Shown piece by piece: positions 31,101-40,410 of a DNA stretch of 64,000 nt. Positions within the stretch are counted from its first letter, which is position 1, and every line of letters starts with the position of its first letter. The position numbers were made by a program, and so were the translations under genes. The notes beneath the pieces are model-generated. The model was given only the letters and a program-made list of their open reading frames with translations. It was not told where the DNA came from and did not search any database. Origin of the DNA: Microbacterium soli (GTDB taxonomy: Bacteria > Actinomycetota > Actinomycetes > Actinomycetales > Microbacteriaceae); the NCBI RefSeq assembly GCF_039539005.1, contig NZ_BAABCP010000002.1:443410-507409 (forward strand), in the 5' to 3' direction.

Positions 31101-31356
31101 GTGGTCCTCGGTGCGGCCGAACGGGTTCCCGCAAGTCTACGATCCGGGCGTCGAATCCCCCATTCGCGCAACCCGGTGATAGTCTCGCGAAGTCATCCCG
31201 GCACCCCGGGACCGGATGTCATCGAACACAGGACTCCGTCGCGACCGACGTCCCATAAGGCGTGCGCCGGCGTGCGGATGGTGCTTGAATGTCATCCCGA
31301 CCCAGTGCTGCGTCGGCAGATCCCGCGCGCGCTGAACAAGAGAAGGAATCACCACC
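31101..31356. other. Intergenic region between lepA and peptide importer
   Basis: The 256-bp gap separates divergent lepA and the importer operon. A GATAGT box near 31174 could serve the rightward operon. No small ORF with a good ribosome-binding site was seen. Confidence 0.4.
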
Positions 31357-32340
31357 TTGATCAAGTATCTCGTGCGCCGGACACTCGGCTGGCTGCTGAT
31401 GATCGTGGTCGCGACCAACGTCACCTACTTCCTGGCGTGGTCCTTCCTCGATCCGCGCAGCAACTACGTCGGCCGCAAGCCGCCGATGAGCCCGGAGCAG
31501 ATCGAGAACCTGCTCCGCCCGCGCAATCTCGACGCGACCGTCCCGCTGATCGACCGGTGGTGGACCTGGTTCACCGGGATCCTGCTGCGGTGGGACTGGG
31601 GTGTGAGCCCGACGGGCGGATCGGTCAACGACCAGGTGGCCTTCCGGATGTGGGTGAGCGCCGAGCTCGTGCTGGGGGCGACGATCATCGCCACCCTGCT
31701 GGGAATCTGGATCGGCGTGTACACGGCATCCCGCCAGTACAAGCTCGGGGACCGCATCTGGCAGGGCATCTCGATCATCACGATGAACATCAACATCATC
31801 GTCGCGGGCCTGGCTGTGGTGATCCTCGCCATCAACTTCAACAACTGGGTCGGCACCCGCGTGTTCTACGTGACGGGGTCGGCGACGGAGGGAGTGACGG
31901 GGTTCTTCCCCGTGCTCATCGATGCGCTCCAGCATCTGATCCTGCCGACCGTCGCGCTCGTCGTCATCCAGTACGCGAGCATCCACTTCCTGCAGCGCAC
32001 GCTCCTGCTGGACAACATCAGCGCCGACTACGTGCGCACCGCCCGCGCGAAGGGGCTGACCAAGCAGCAGGCGATCCGCCGGCACGCGCTGCGCACCTCG
32101 CTGATCCCCGTCGCCACGCAGGTCGCGTTCTCGATCCCCGCGATCTTCACCGGCGGCATCCTGACCGAGACGATCTTCGCCTGGCAGGGCATGGGCCGCT
32201 ACTTCCTGACCACCATCAACGGGAACGACATCCACGGGGTGGTCGCCATCGCGGCCTTCGGCGCCGTGCTGACCGCGATTGGCGCTCTGCTCGCGGACAT
32301 CGCCGTCGTGGTTCTGGACCCGAGAGTGAGAGTGAGCTGA
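31357..32340 (+). CDS. Oligopeptide/dipeptide ABC importer permease, DppB-like
   Basis: A 327-residue membrane protein with six helices. The N-terminal IKYLVRRTLGWLLMIVVA is typical of DppB/OppB, and the EAA loop (YVRTARAKGLTKQQAIRRHAL) docks to the ATPase. The start is TTG at 31357, supported by AGAAGGA about 9 nt upstream. First gene of a four-gene peptide importer. Confidence 0.92.
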   Translation: MIKYLVRRTLGWLLMIVVATNVTYFLAWSFLDPRSNYVGRKPPMSPEQIENLLRPRNLDATVPLIDRWWTWFTGILLRWDWGVSPTGGSVNDQVAFRMWVSAELVLGATIIATLLGIWIGVYTASRQYKLGDRIWQGISIITMNINIIVAGLAVVILAINFNNWVGTRVFYVTGSATEGVTGFFPVLIDALQHLILPTVALVVIQYASIHFLQRTLLLDNISADYVRTARAKGLTKQQAIRRHALRTSLIPVATQVAFSIPAIFTGGILTETIFAWQGMGRYFLTTINGNDIHGVVAIAAFGAVLTAIGALLADIAVVVLDPRVRVS

Positions 32341-32341
32341 C

Positions 32342-33274
32342 ATGAGCGCGGACATGATCGATCCGACCGTCCAGCCCGCCGTGGGCCCCGACACCACCGC
32401 CGAGCGGATCCCCGGCAAGCAGCTGAGCAAGTGGTCGCTGTACACCCGGCGCTTCCTGCGCAACAAGCCGGCCGTCGCCGGCATCGTGATCTTCATCCTG
32501 ATGGTGCTCTACTCCATCATCGTGCCGATCCTCACGCCGTACTCGATCGACGATCAGGACTTCCTGAACCTGTCCACCGGCCCCTCCCCCGAGCACTGGT
32601 TCGGGACGAACGCGGCGGGCAACGACAACTGGCTGCAGACGGCCGTCGGCCTGCAGCGCTCCCTCATGATCGCCGTCACGGTGTCGGTCGGCGTCACGGC
32701 GCTGTCCGCCGTGGTGGGCACCGCGGCCGCGTACTTCCGCGGCCGGATCGAGCAGGGGACCCTCATCGTCATCCACTTCCTCATGGTGGTGCCGACCTTC
32801 CTCATCCTCGCGCTGGTCTCCAACGACGCCGGCGGCGACTGGCGGGTGATCTCGCTCGCGATGATCTTCGTCAGCTGGTTCTTCCCCGCCCGCGTCATCT
32901 GGACGCTGGCGCTGTCCCTCCGCGAGCGGGAGTACGTCGATGCGGCGCGGTACATGGGCGTGCGCGGGATGACCATCGTGATGCGTCATCTGGTGCCGAA
33001 CATCGGCTCGCTGCTGGTCATCAACTTCACACTCGGCGTCGTCACGGCCGTGATGACGGAGACCGGCCTGTCGTTCATCGGGTTCGGCGTGAAGCTGCCC
33101 GACGTGTCGCTGGGCTCGCTGATCGGCTACGGCGCGGCGAGCGTGACCAGCGCCCCCTGGCTGTTCTACTTCCCCGCGCTGGCGCTGACGCTGCTGACCG
33201 TGTCGATGGCGCTCGTCGCCGACGGCCTGCGCGATGCCCTCGACCCCACTTCGGCGGCGGGAGGCCGCGCATGA
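32342..33274 (+). CDS. Oligopeptide/dipeptide ABC importer permease, DppC-like
   Basis: A 310-residue permease partner with an N-terminal cytoplasmic segment before the first helix (YTRRFLRNKPAVAGIVIFI), as in OppC/DppC, and the EAA region YVDAARYMGVRGMTIVMRHLVP. It begins one base after the DppB-like stop, and its end overlaps the ATPase gene by 4 bp. Confidence 0.92.
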   Translation: MSADMIDPTVQPAVGPDTTAERIPGKQLSKWSLYTRRFLRNKPAVAGIVIFILMVLYSIIVPILTPYSIDDQDFLNLSTGPSPEHWFGTNAAGNDNWLQTAVGLQRSLMIAVTVSVGVTALSAVVGTAAAYFRGRIEQGTLIVIHFLMVVPTFLILALVSNDAGGDWRVISLAMIFVSWFFPARVIWTLALSLREREYVDAARYMGVRGMTIVMRHLVPNIGSLLVINFTLGVVTAVMTETGLSFIGFGVKLPDVSLGSLIGYGAASVTSAPWLFYFPALALTLLTVSMALVADGLRDALDPTSAAGGRA

Positions 33275-35214
33275 GCACTGCACCTTCGAACACCGTCCTG
33301 TCCGTCCGCGACCTCACCGTCAGCTTCGCCTCCGAGGCGGGCCGCGTCGACGCGGTCCGCGGTGTCTCCTTCGACCTGGAGGCAGGCAGGACCCTCGGCA
33401 TCGTCGGCGAGTCCGGCTCCGGGAAGTCCGTCACCTCGCTGGCCATCATGGGCCTGCTGGACGAGAACGCCAAGGTCACCGGCTCCATCCGCTTCGAGGA
33501 CGAGGAGCTGCTGGGCAAGACCGACAGGCAGATGTCGATGATCCGCGGCAACGGCATGGCCATGGTCTTCCAGGACCCTCTGACGTCCCTGACCCCCGTG
33601 TTCACGATCGGCGACCAGCTCGTCGAGGCGCTCACGGCGCATCGCGGGATGTCCAAGAGCGAGGCCTGGACACGGGCGATGGAGCTGCTGAGCGTCGTCG
33701 GCATCAGCAACCCGGAACGGCGGATGAAGTCGTTCCCGCACGAGTTCTCCGGCGGTATGCGGCAGCGTGTGGTCATCGCGATCGCGATGGCCAACAACCC
33801 GCGCCTGATCATCTGCGACGAGCCGACCACGGCGCTGGACGTCACCATCCAGGCGCAGATCCTCGACCTCATCGAGAAGGCGCAGGACGAGACCGGCGCG
33901 GCCGTGATCATGATCACGCACGACATGGGCGTGGTCGCCCGCACCGCCGACGATGTCATGGTCATGTACGCGGGCAAGCCCGTCGAGCACGCCCCGGCGC
34001 ACGAGCTCTTCCACAACACCCGGATGCCGTACTCGATCGGACTGCTGGGGGCCATCCCCCGCGTGGACAAGGTCGAGAAGGTCCCCCTGACCCCCATCAA
34101 GGGCAATCCGCCCCTGCTGATCGACCTCCCCGACGCCTGCCCGTTCGCCGCGCGGTGCCCGATCGCGATCGACGCCTGCCACCGCCGTGAGCCGGATCTC
34201 GTGCCGGTGGCCTCCGAGAGCGGCGACCGGCATCTGGCGGCGTGCATCCGCGCCGACGAGATCGGTGCGGACGGACTCATCGGCGGACTGCCGGTGTACC
34301 CGCCCGTCGAACTGCACGAGAGCGAGCTGACCCGCACACCGCGCGAGGAGCGGCCTGTCACGCTCGAGGTGCGCAACCTCCGCAAGACGTTCCCCCTGCT
34401 CAAGGGCGCCCTCTTCAAGCGCAAGGTCGGCGAGGTGCAGGCCGTCAAGGGCATCAGCTTCGATGTCCGCGAGGGCGAGACGATGGCCATCGTCGGCGAG
34501 TCCGGCTCCGGCAAGACCACCACGCTCCTGCAGATCATGGACCTCGAGAAGCAGACCGACGGCGACATCGTCATCGCAGGCACCAGCGTGAACGAGCTGC
34601 ACGGCCGCAAGCGCGAGCGCGAGCTCCGTCACGACATCCAGATCGTCTTCCAGGATCCGATGGGCGCCCTGGACCCCCGGATGACGGTGACCGACATCAT
34701 CGCGGAGCCCATGCGCGCCATCGGCATGGGCCGGGACGAGATCCACGACCGCGTCCAGGAGCTCATGGACCTGGTGGGGCTGAACCCCGCGCACCGGGAC
34801 CGCTTCCCCGGCGCCTTCTCGGGAGGGCAGCGGCAGCGCATCGGAATCGCCCGCGCACTGTCGACCAACCCGAAGATCGTCGTCCTCGACGAGCCCGTGT
34901 CGGCCCTGGACGTGTCGATCCAGGCCGGTGTCATCAACCTGCTGGACGAGCTGAAGGCGAAACTCGGCCTGTCGTACCTGTTCGTGGCGCACGACCTGTC
35001 GGTCATCCGCCACATCGCCGACCGCGTGGCGGTGATGTACCTCGGCGAGTTCGTCGAGATCGGCGACGTCGACGACGTGTTCGACGATCCGCAGCACCCG
35101 TACACGCAGGCGCTGCTCTCGGCGATCCCCGTGCCCGATCCGGACGTGGAGCGCACCCGGCAGCGGGTGGTGTTCGACCCCGAGACGATGAGCACGCGTC
35201 CCGCGACCGTCTGA
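33271..35214 (+). CDS. Fused dual ATPase of a dipeptide/oligopeptide importer (DppD-DppF type)
   Basis: A 647-residue protein with two complete ABC domains. The first (about 5-270) has GESGSGKSVTSL, FSGGMRQRV, LIICDEP and an OppD-type C-terminal Cys-rich stretch (CPFAARCPIAIDACH). The second (about 365-630) has GESGSGKTTT, FSGGQRQRIG and IVVLDEP. In many bacteria these are separate genes. ATG at 33271 overlaps the DppC-like stop. It energises the permease pair encoded just upstream. Confidence 0.93.
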   Translation: MSTAPSNTVLSVRDLTVSFASEAGRVDAVRGVSFDLEAGRTLGIVGESGSGKSVTSLAIMGLLDENAKVTGSIRFEDEELLGKTDRQMSMIRGNGMAMVFQDPLTSLTPVFTIGDQLVEALTAHRGMSKSEAWTRAMELLSVVGISNPERRMKSFPHEFSGGMRQRVVIAIAMANNPRLIICDEPTTALDVTIQAQILDLIEKAQDETGAAVIMITHDMGVVARTADDVMVMYAGKPVEHAPAHELFHNTRMPYSIGLLGAIPRVDKVEKVPLTPIKGNPPLLIDLPDACPFAARCPIAIDACHRREPDLVPVASESGDRHLAACIRADEIGADGLIGGLPVYPPVELHESELTRTPREERPVTLEVRNLRKTFPLLKGALFKRKVGEVQAVKGISFDVREGETMAIVGESGSGKTTTLLQIMDLEKQTDGDIVIAGTSVNELHGRKRERELRHDIQIVFQDPMGALDPRMTVTDIIAEPMRAIGMGRDEIHDRVQELMDLVGLNPAHRDRFPGAFSGGQRQRIGIARALSTNPKIVVLDEPVSALDVSIQAGVINLLDELKAKLGLSYLFVAHDLSVIRHIADRVAVMYLGEFVEIGDVDDVFDDPQHPYTQALLSAIPVPDPDVERTRQRVVFDPETMSTRPATV

Positions 35215-35428
35215 GCACGCGGCGGTGCGACCACGCCACCGGCACCTGCGGGAGCACGTGCCAGGGCCCGATCGGCATGCACCGACGGCGCCGTCCGCGG
35301 CGCCGCGCCCTGTCCCCCGGGTCACCGTCCCATAACAGTTAGTCACGATTCACTCACAGACCCGGCGGAGAGGGAGTGGGGCGAACTAGTGTCCCTTCTA
35401 TGACACGCCGAAAGGCGAAAGGAGCACC
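35215..35428 (+). other. Intergenic leader with GC hairpin before the peptide-binding protein
   Basis: The gap contains a hairpin GGCGCCG-TCCG-CGGCGCC at 35287-35304 and a TAGTGT box at 35387-35392 that could give the binding-protein gene its own promoter, allowing excess binding protein over the membrane subunits. GAAAGGAG precedes its ATG. Confidence 0.45.
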
Positions 35429-37144
35429 ATGAAACAGCACAAGCTGATGGGGGCGCTGGCACTCACAGGCGCCTTCGCGCTCGTTCTGAGCGGCTGCGCG
35501 TCCGACACCGGAAACACCGGTGACGGCGGCGACAACGGGGGCGACAAGGCCCCGGAGACCCAGGCGGCCGACTACAACCCCCAGCCGAGGGAGAACCTCC
35601 AGGAGGGCGGCACGGTCAACTTCCCGATCAACGAGATCCCGGAGCAGCTGAACGCGTTCAACGGAGACGCCAGCGCCGACACCGCGCGAGTCGCATCGTG
35701 GTACATGCCCCAGATCCTGCTGATGGAGCCGGACGGCACGCCGTACAAGAACGACGACTACCTCGACGTCTGGGACAACGAGATCAAGGACGGCAAGACC
35801 GTCCTCACGTTCACGTTCACGGATGAGGCCACCTGGAACGACGGCACGCCCATGGACTGGACCGCCATCGACGCCACGTGGAAGGCCAACCGCTCCAACG
35901 ACGAGGGCTTCGTGCCCAACGCCATCGACGGCTACAAGGAGATCGAGAAGGTCGAGCAGGGCGATACGCCCAAGACCGCCATCGTGACCTTCAAGGGCGA
36001 GTTCGCGTGGCCGCAGATGCCGTTCCTCACCGGCGTCATCCACCCGAAGCTCGCCGACCCGGACACGTTCAACACGGCGATGATCGACGACCCGCACGCC
36101 GAGTGGGGTGCCGGCCCGTACACCGTCGACGAGTTCGACGCCAACACCGACTTCATCTCGTTCAAGCCGAACGACAAGTGGTGGGGCGACAAGCCGCTGC
36201 TGGACAAGGTCACCTTCAAGGGCATGGACGCCCAGGCCTCGATCAACGCCTTCAAGAACGGCGAGGTCGACATGGTCAGCGTCGGCACGAAGGACCGGCT
36301 CGCACAGGTCGCCGACATGAGCGACATCACCATCCACCGCGCCCAGCAGACGGCCAACACGCTGCTGGAGGTCGACGCCGAGAAGCCGCAGTTCAAGGAT
36401 GTCGCCGTCCGCCAGGCGTTCTTCATGGCCGTGAACATCGACCAGCAGAAGCAGATCGCCTGGAACGGCCTGGACTACACCGAGGAGCCCGCAGGGTCCT
36501 TCACCCTGTTCTCCTTCCAGCCGGGTTACAGCAACTCGCTCGAGAAGGCGGGCTGGGCCTACGACCCGGATGCCGCCAACAAGCTGCTCGATGACGCGGG
36601 CTGGGTCGCCGGCGACGACGGCATCCGTGAGAAGGACGGCGAACGACTCTCCGTCGTGTATCCGATCTTCAGCGACGACCCGACGCAGGCCGCGCTCGCG
36701 CAGTCGCTGCAGAAGTCGGAGAAGGAGGTCGGCATCGAGGTGAACATCGATGTCCGTCCGTCCAACAAGTTCGCCGAGGACTACAACAGCAAGAACTGGG
36801 ACATCGCGAGCCTGAGGTTCACGTCCTCCGACCCGTTCGGTGCCGCCTGGTTCTTCCAGCTGTACGGCCAGGACCAGGGTCTGAACCTCTCAGGCGTGCA
36901 GAACGCCGAGACCGACCAGAAGATCCACGACGATGTCGAGTCGATCACCGACCCGGTCAAGCAGACCGCGGCGGCGATGGACCTCGAGGCGGAGATCTTC
37001 AAGGAGTGGGGCCTGATCCCGCTGTACAACGGTCCGTCGATCTTCGCCGCCAAGAAGGGTCTCGCCAACCTGACTCCAGAGCCCTACGTGGGTCTGGACC
37101 TGTTCGGCGTGCAGCCGGTGGAGAACGTGGGCTGGGAGAAGTAA
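35429..37144 (+). CDS. Peptide ABC importer substrate-binding lipoprotein (SBP_bac_5)
   Basis: A 571-residue DppA/OppA-family lipoprotein. The signal peptide ends in lipobox LSGC; an acidic Gly-rich linker follows, then the bilobal family domain (SADTARVASWYMPQILL; VRQAFFMAVNIDQ). AAAGGAG precedes ATG. It delivers peptides or related compounds to the preceding transporter. A strong terminator follows. Confidence 0.93.
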   Translation: MKQHKLMGALALTGAFALVLSGCASDTGNTGDGGDNGGDKAPETQAADYNPQPRENLQEGGTVNFPINEIPEQLNAFNGDASADTARVASWYMPQILLMEPDGTPYKNDDYLDVWDNEIKDGKTVLTFTFTDEATWNDGTPMDWTAIDATWKANRSNDEGFVPNAIDGYKEIEKVEQGDTPKTAIVTFKGEFAWPQMPFLTGVIHPKLADPDTFNTAMIDDPHAEWGAGPYTVDEFDANTDFISFKPNDKWWGDKPLLDKVTFKGMDAQASINAFKNGEVDMVSVGTKDRLAQVADMSDITIHRAQQTANTLLEVDAEKPQFKDVAVRQAFFMAVNIDQQKQIAWNGLDYTEEPAGSFTLFSFQPGYSNSLEKAGWAYDPDAANKLLDDAGWVAGDDGIREKDGERLSVVYPIFSDDPTQAALAQSLQKSEKEVGIEVNIDVRPSNKFAEDYNSKNWDIASLRFTSSDPFGAAWFFQLYGQDQGLNLSGVQNAETDQKIHDDVESITDPVKQTAAAMDLEAEIFKEWGLIPLYNGPSIFAAKKGLANLTPEPYVGLDLFGVQPVENVGWEK

Positions 37145-37160
37145 GCCCGGCCGATTCCGG

Positions 37161-37192
37161 AGCGGGGTCGGTGGTTCGTCCACCGGCCCCGC
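37161..37192 (+). terminator. Hairpin terminator of the peptide importer operon
   Basis: AGCGGGGTCGGTGG pairs with CCACCGGCCCCGCT (one G-U pair) across a TTCGT loop, followed by TCTTC. It sits 16 nt after the binding-protein stop and 4 nt from the end of the convergent transporter gene, so it may serve both. Confidence 0.85.
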
Positions 37193-37196
37193 TTCT

Positions 37197-38450
37197 TCAT
37201 GCGGCCGTGCGAGTGCGCGCAGTCGTGTCGGCACGTGAGGCCGTGCGTGCCATGGCCGTCAGACCGCCGCCCACCAGCGACAGCACGGCGGCCATGAGGA
37301 ACACCAGCCAGAATCCGCCGACGAGAGCGACCAGGCCCGCTCCGGCCACGGGGCCGATGAGCTGGCCGAGCGCAGCCGTGACGTTGACGATCCCCAGGTC
37401 GCGGGCGTGGTCGCGCTCGTCGGGCAGCAGGTCCGTCGCGAAAGCGAGCCCGACCGTGGAGAAGGCGCCGTACCCCACACCCATGAGGGCTGCGGCCACG
37501 AGCGTCATCCCGAAGGTCGGCGCGAGGACGATCGCCACACCGGAGGCGGCCTGAACGACGGTCGCGGCGACGGTGAGGCCCCGCCTGCCGCCCCTGCGGT
37601 CGGACAGGATCCCCGTGCCGACGGACGCGGCCACCACGAACACCGTGTACACGACGATCAGCAGCAGCAGGTTGTCCTGGGCCTGCGCGCTGGGCTGCCC
37701 GAGACCGTGCAGCAGGAAGAACAGGAACAGCGCGGTGCCCAGCGCGTTGCCGATGTTCGTGACGAGCCTCCCCGAGAGCATCCATGCGAAGTCGCGGTCG
37801 CGCAGCGACGCCAGCCGGGGCCCGAACTCCGATCGGCTCGGGAGATCAGCGGTGTCGGCGGGCGGGTCGGGCAGCAGCAGCGCCGTGGCCGTGCCGACGA
37901 CGGCGATGACTCCGGCCAGCAGGAGGTAGCCGGCGAGCACGCCGAGCCCCAGGAGCACGACGAGCCCCACACCGAGCACGATGCCCACGGCCTGACTGGA
38001 GCCCACGGCGGAGGATGCGGCGCCCCGCTGGGAGGGCGGGAGCTGATCGGCGATGAGCGCCGTGAACGCCGCGGAGGCCACCGACACCCCCACCGACACC
38101 CCCACCCAGCACGCGCCCACGAGCCAGGGACCCTCGACGAGACCGGTCAGCACGAGGAACACCGCCGCGACCCAGACGCCGACGAGTGCCCATGGCCGAC
38201 GCCGTCCCCGTGCGGAGCGCGAGCGGTCCGAGACGGCGCCCACCAGCGGTCCGGCGACGATGCCCGCCAGCCCGCCGACACCCAGTACGAGACCGGAGGA
38301 GACGACGCCGCGGACCCAGTCCTCCTCCGAGGTGTCCAGCTGCAGGGGCAGCAGCAGCTGGACGGGGGTGAGCTGGACGGTCCAGATCGCCAGCCACGCC
38401 AGGGTGAACATCGTCATCCAACGCGCACCGGCACGACTGGTGGCGGTCAT
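37197..38450 (-). CDS. Major facilitator superfamily transporter
   Basis: A 417-residue membrane protein with twelve predicted helices and an MFS loop 2-3 motif (GAVSDRSRSARGRRRPW). This motif resembles sugar/cation symporter or sucrose transporter-like members. ATG at 38450 has GGGGAG upstream and overlaps the stop of the GH1 gene as ATGA, so it likely imports the glycoside or exports the product handled by that enzyme. Confidence 0.88.
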   Translation of the reverse strand: MTATSRAGARWMTMFTLAWLAIWTVQLTPVQLLLPLQLDTSEEDWVRGVVSSGLVLGVGGLAGIVAGPLVGAVSDRSRSARGRRRPWALVGVWVAAVFLVLTGLVEGPWLVGACWVGVSVGVSVASAAFTALIADQLPPSQRGAASSAVGSSQAVGIVLGVGLVVLLGLGVLAGYLLLAGVIAVVGTATALLLPDPPADTADLPSRSEFGPRLASLRDRDFAWMLSGRLVTNIGNALGTALFLFFLLHGLGQPSAQAQDNLLLLIVVYTVFVVAASVGTGILSDRRGGRRGLTVAATVVQAASGVAIVLAPTFGMTLVAAALMGVGYGAFSTVGLAFATDLLPDERDHARDLGIVNVTAALGQLIGPVAGAGLVALVGGFWLVFLMAAVLSLVGGGLTAMARTASRADTTARTRTAA

Positions 38451-39808
38451 CGTCCGCTCCCCCGCCGGTTCTCGCGGGAGGCGCGGATGCGGTCCCGGTA
38501 CCAGTCGTAGGACGCCTTCGGCGTGCGGATCCCGGTCTGGAAGTCGACGTGAACGAGGCCGAAGCGCTGCGTGTGGCCATCGGCCCACTCGAAGTTGTCC
38601 AACAGCGACCACACCGTGTACTCCTCGACCTGCACGCCCTGGGCCATGGCCTCGGCGATGGCGGCGAGGTGCGCGGACAGGAAGCCGATCCGCTCGTCGT
38701 CCTCCACTCGGCCCGCAGTGGAGGGCTCCGGGAACGAGGCGCCGTTCTCGGCGATCACGATGGGAGGAAGGTTCGGATGCCGACGGGCGAGGTCCACGAG
38801 GAAGTCGCGCAGCGCCTCCGGCATGATGGGCCAGCCGAAGCCCGTCGTCGGGACGTCCGGCGTGGGCAGCAGGGCGAACGGCAGCGGGTCGTCCGGATCC
38901 GCCGCACCCACCGTGGTCGGGTTGTAGAAGTTCATGCCGTAGAAGTCCGTCGACGAGGCGATCGACTCCAGGTCGCCGTCGAGGACCGGCAGCGCCGGCA
39001 GTCCGAACACCTCCAAGTCGGGGTACGTCCCGGCGAGCAGCGGTTCGGAGAACAGCCGGTTGTGGAGGGTGTCGTACACGTGCGCGGCGGCGAGGTCGGC
39101 ATCCGTGTCCCCACCGGGGAGCACCTGCGTGTGGTTGTTGGTGAGCCCGACCCTGCGCGCCCCTGCCGCGCGCAGGGCGGAGGCCGCCCAGGCGTGCGCG
39201 AGCAGCTGATGGTGCACGGTGGGCAGGGCGTCGAACAGCAGCCGCCGGGCGGGGGCGAGGTCACCGATGCCGTAGCCCTGCAGCGTGGTCATCGCCGGCT
39301 CGTTGATCGTGTACCAGTCGTGCACGCGGTCGCCGATCCCGTCGGTCACAAGGGCCGCGTAGTCGGCGAAGCGCGCGGCGGTGTCGCGGCTGAGCCAGCC
39401 TCCGTCGGCCTCGATCTCGCTGGGCAGCTCCCAGTGGTACAGCGTCGGCTGCGGGGTGATGCCGCGCTGGAGGAGCCCGTCGACGAAGCGCGAGTAGTGG
39501 TCGAGGGCGGCACGATTGACGGGGCCGGATCCGCCTGGCTGCACGCGTGACCACGGGATGGAGAAGCGGTAGGCGTCCACCCCCAGACCCGCGACGAGCT
39601 CGATGTCCTCCGTCGTGCGACGGTAGCTGTCGCAGGCCGGTTCGGCCGTGCTCCCGTCGACGACGGCTCCGGGTCTGTCGACGAAGTCATCCCAGATGGA
39701 CCGGCCGCTGCCGTCCGCGCGACGGGACCCCTCGATCTGGAAGGCGGATGTGGCGACCGACCAGCGCAGCTGCGCGGGCAGTGGGATCGCAGACTGGGAA
39801 TGCACCAT
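38447..39808 (-). CDS. Glycoside hydrolase family 1 (beta-glucosidase-like)
   Basis: A 453-residue intracellular retaining beta-glycosidase. The acid/base is in TINEPA and the nucleophile in IVIAENGAS (AENG in place of the usual TENG). The N-terminal FQIEGS and the C-terminal SLLDNFEW are family hallmarks. No signal peptide. The second of two adjacent ATGs (39808) is better spaced from GAAGGAG; 39811 is the alternative. Coupled to an MFS transporter. Confidence 0.92.
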   Translation of the reverse strand: MVHSQSAIPLPAQLRWSVATSAFQIEGSRRADGSGRSIWDDFVDRPGAVVDGSTAEPACDSYRRTTEDIELVAGLGVDAYRFSIPWSRVQPGGSGPVNRAALDHYSRFVDGLLQRGITPQPTLYHWELPSEIEADGGWLSRDTAARFADYAALVTDGIGDRVHDWYTINEPAMTTLQGYGIGDLAPARRLLFDALPTVHHQLLAHAWAASALRAAGARRVGLTNNHTQVLPGGDTDADLAAAHVYDTLHNRLFSEPLLAGTYPDLEVFGLPALPVLDGDLESIASSTDFYGMNFYNPTTVGAADPDDPLPFALLPTPDVPTTGFGWPIMPEALRDFLVDLARRHPNLPPIVIAENGASFPEPSTAGRVEDDERIGFLSAHLAAIAEAMAQGVQVEEYTVWSLLDNFEWADGHTQRFGLVHVDFQTGIRTPKASYDWYRDRIRASRENRRGSGR

Positions 39809-39925
39809 CATGCTCCTTCGACGTCATCGTGCGGGTACCGTCGATTCTGCACGTCGTTCCATGCTTCGCGCGACCGGATCCCGCTCGGCACGCCCCGTCG
39901 TTTCGCACGCGAGGGGCTCGGCTGG

Positions 39926-39931
39926 TAATAT
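39926..39931 (+). promoter_or_regulatory. Probable rpsT promoter -10 box
   Basis: TAATAT at 39926-39931 with a TTTCGC-like -35 about 20 bp upstream lies about 100 bp before rpsT, leaving a leader that could contribute to S20 autoregulation. Confidence 0.45.
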
Positions 39932-40032
39932 CGGTTCTTGGCTTGCGTGTGGGTTCGCCCCTCACGACCGCTGTCGACGCCCTCTCTCGTCTGCAGCATC
40001 CGATCACCCATCCAGACAGAAAGCGTCCACAC

Positions 40033-40293
40033 GTGGCAAACATCAAGTCGCAGATCAAGCGCAACAAGACCAACTTGAAGGCGCAGGAGCGCAACACCGC
40101 CGTCAAGAGCGAGCTGAAGACCCTCGTCCGCAAGACCCGTGAGGCTGTCGCCGCCGGCGACAAGGAGACCGCCGAGGCCGCGCTCAAGGTCGCGTCGGTC
40201 AAGCTCGACAAGGCCGTCAGCAAGGGCGTCATCCACAAGAACCAGGCGAAGAACCGCAAGTCGGCCATCGCCAAGCAGGTCGCCGCTCTCTGA
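40033..40293 (+). CDS. rpsT: 30S ribosomal protein S20
   Basis: An 86-residue basic protein binding 16S rRNA, beginning [13 protein letters not shown] and ending KQVAAL. Length and sequence are standard. Start is GTG at 40033 with only a weak AGAAAG upstream. Monocistronic between its own promoter and terminator. Confidence 0.97.
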   Translation: MANIKSQIKRNKTNLKAQERNTAVKSELKTLVRKTREAVAAGDKETAEAALKVASVKLDKAVSKGVIHKNQAKNRKSAIAKQVAAL

Positions 40294-40308
40294 GCCGCAG
40301 ACCCCGCC

Positions 40309-40342
40309 GGAAGGCCCGTCCCGATTCCGGGGCGGGTCTTCC
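40309..40342 (+). terminator. rpsT terminator hairpin
   Basis: GGAAGGCCCGTCCCG pairs with CGGGGCGGGTCTTCC around ATTC, with two G-U pairs, 16 nt after the S20 stop. Confidence 0.8.
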
Positions 40343-40410
40343 GCGTCTGCGGATCGATGCGGCGTCGGAGACGCGGCGGCGCGTGTCCGGGGCGGGGCGC
40401 CGCGGGCGAG

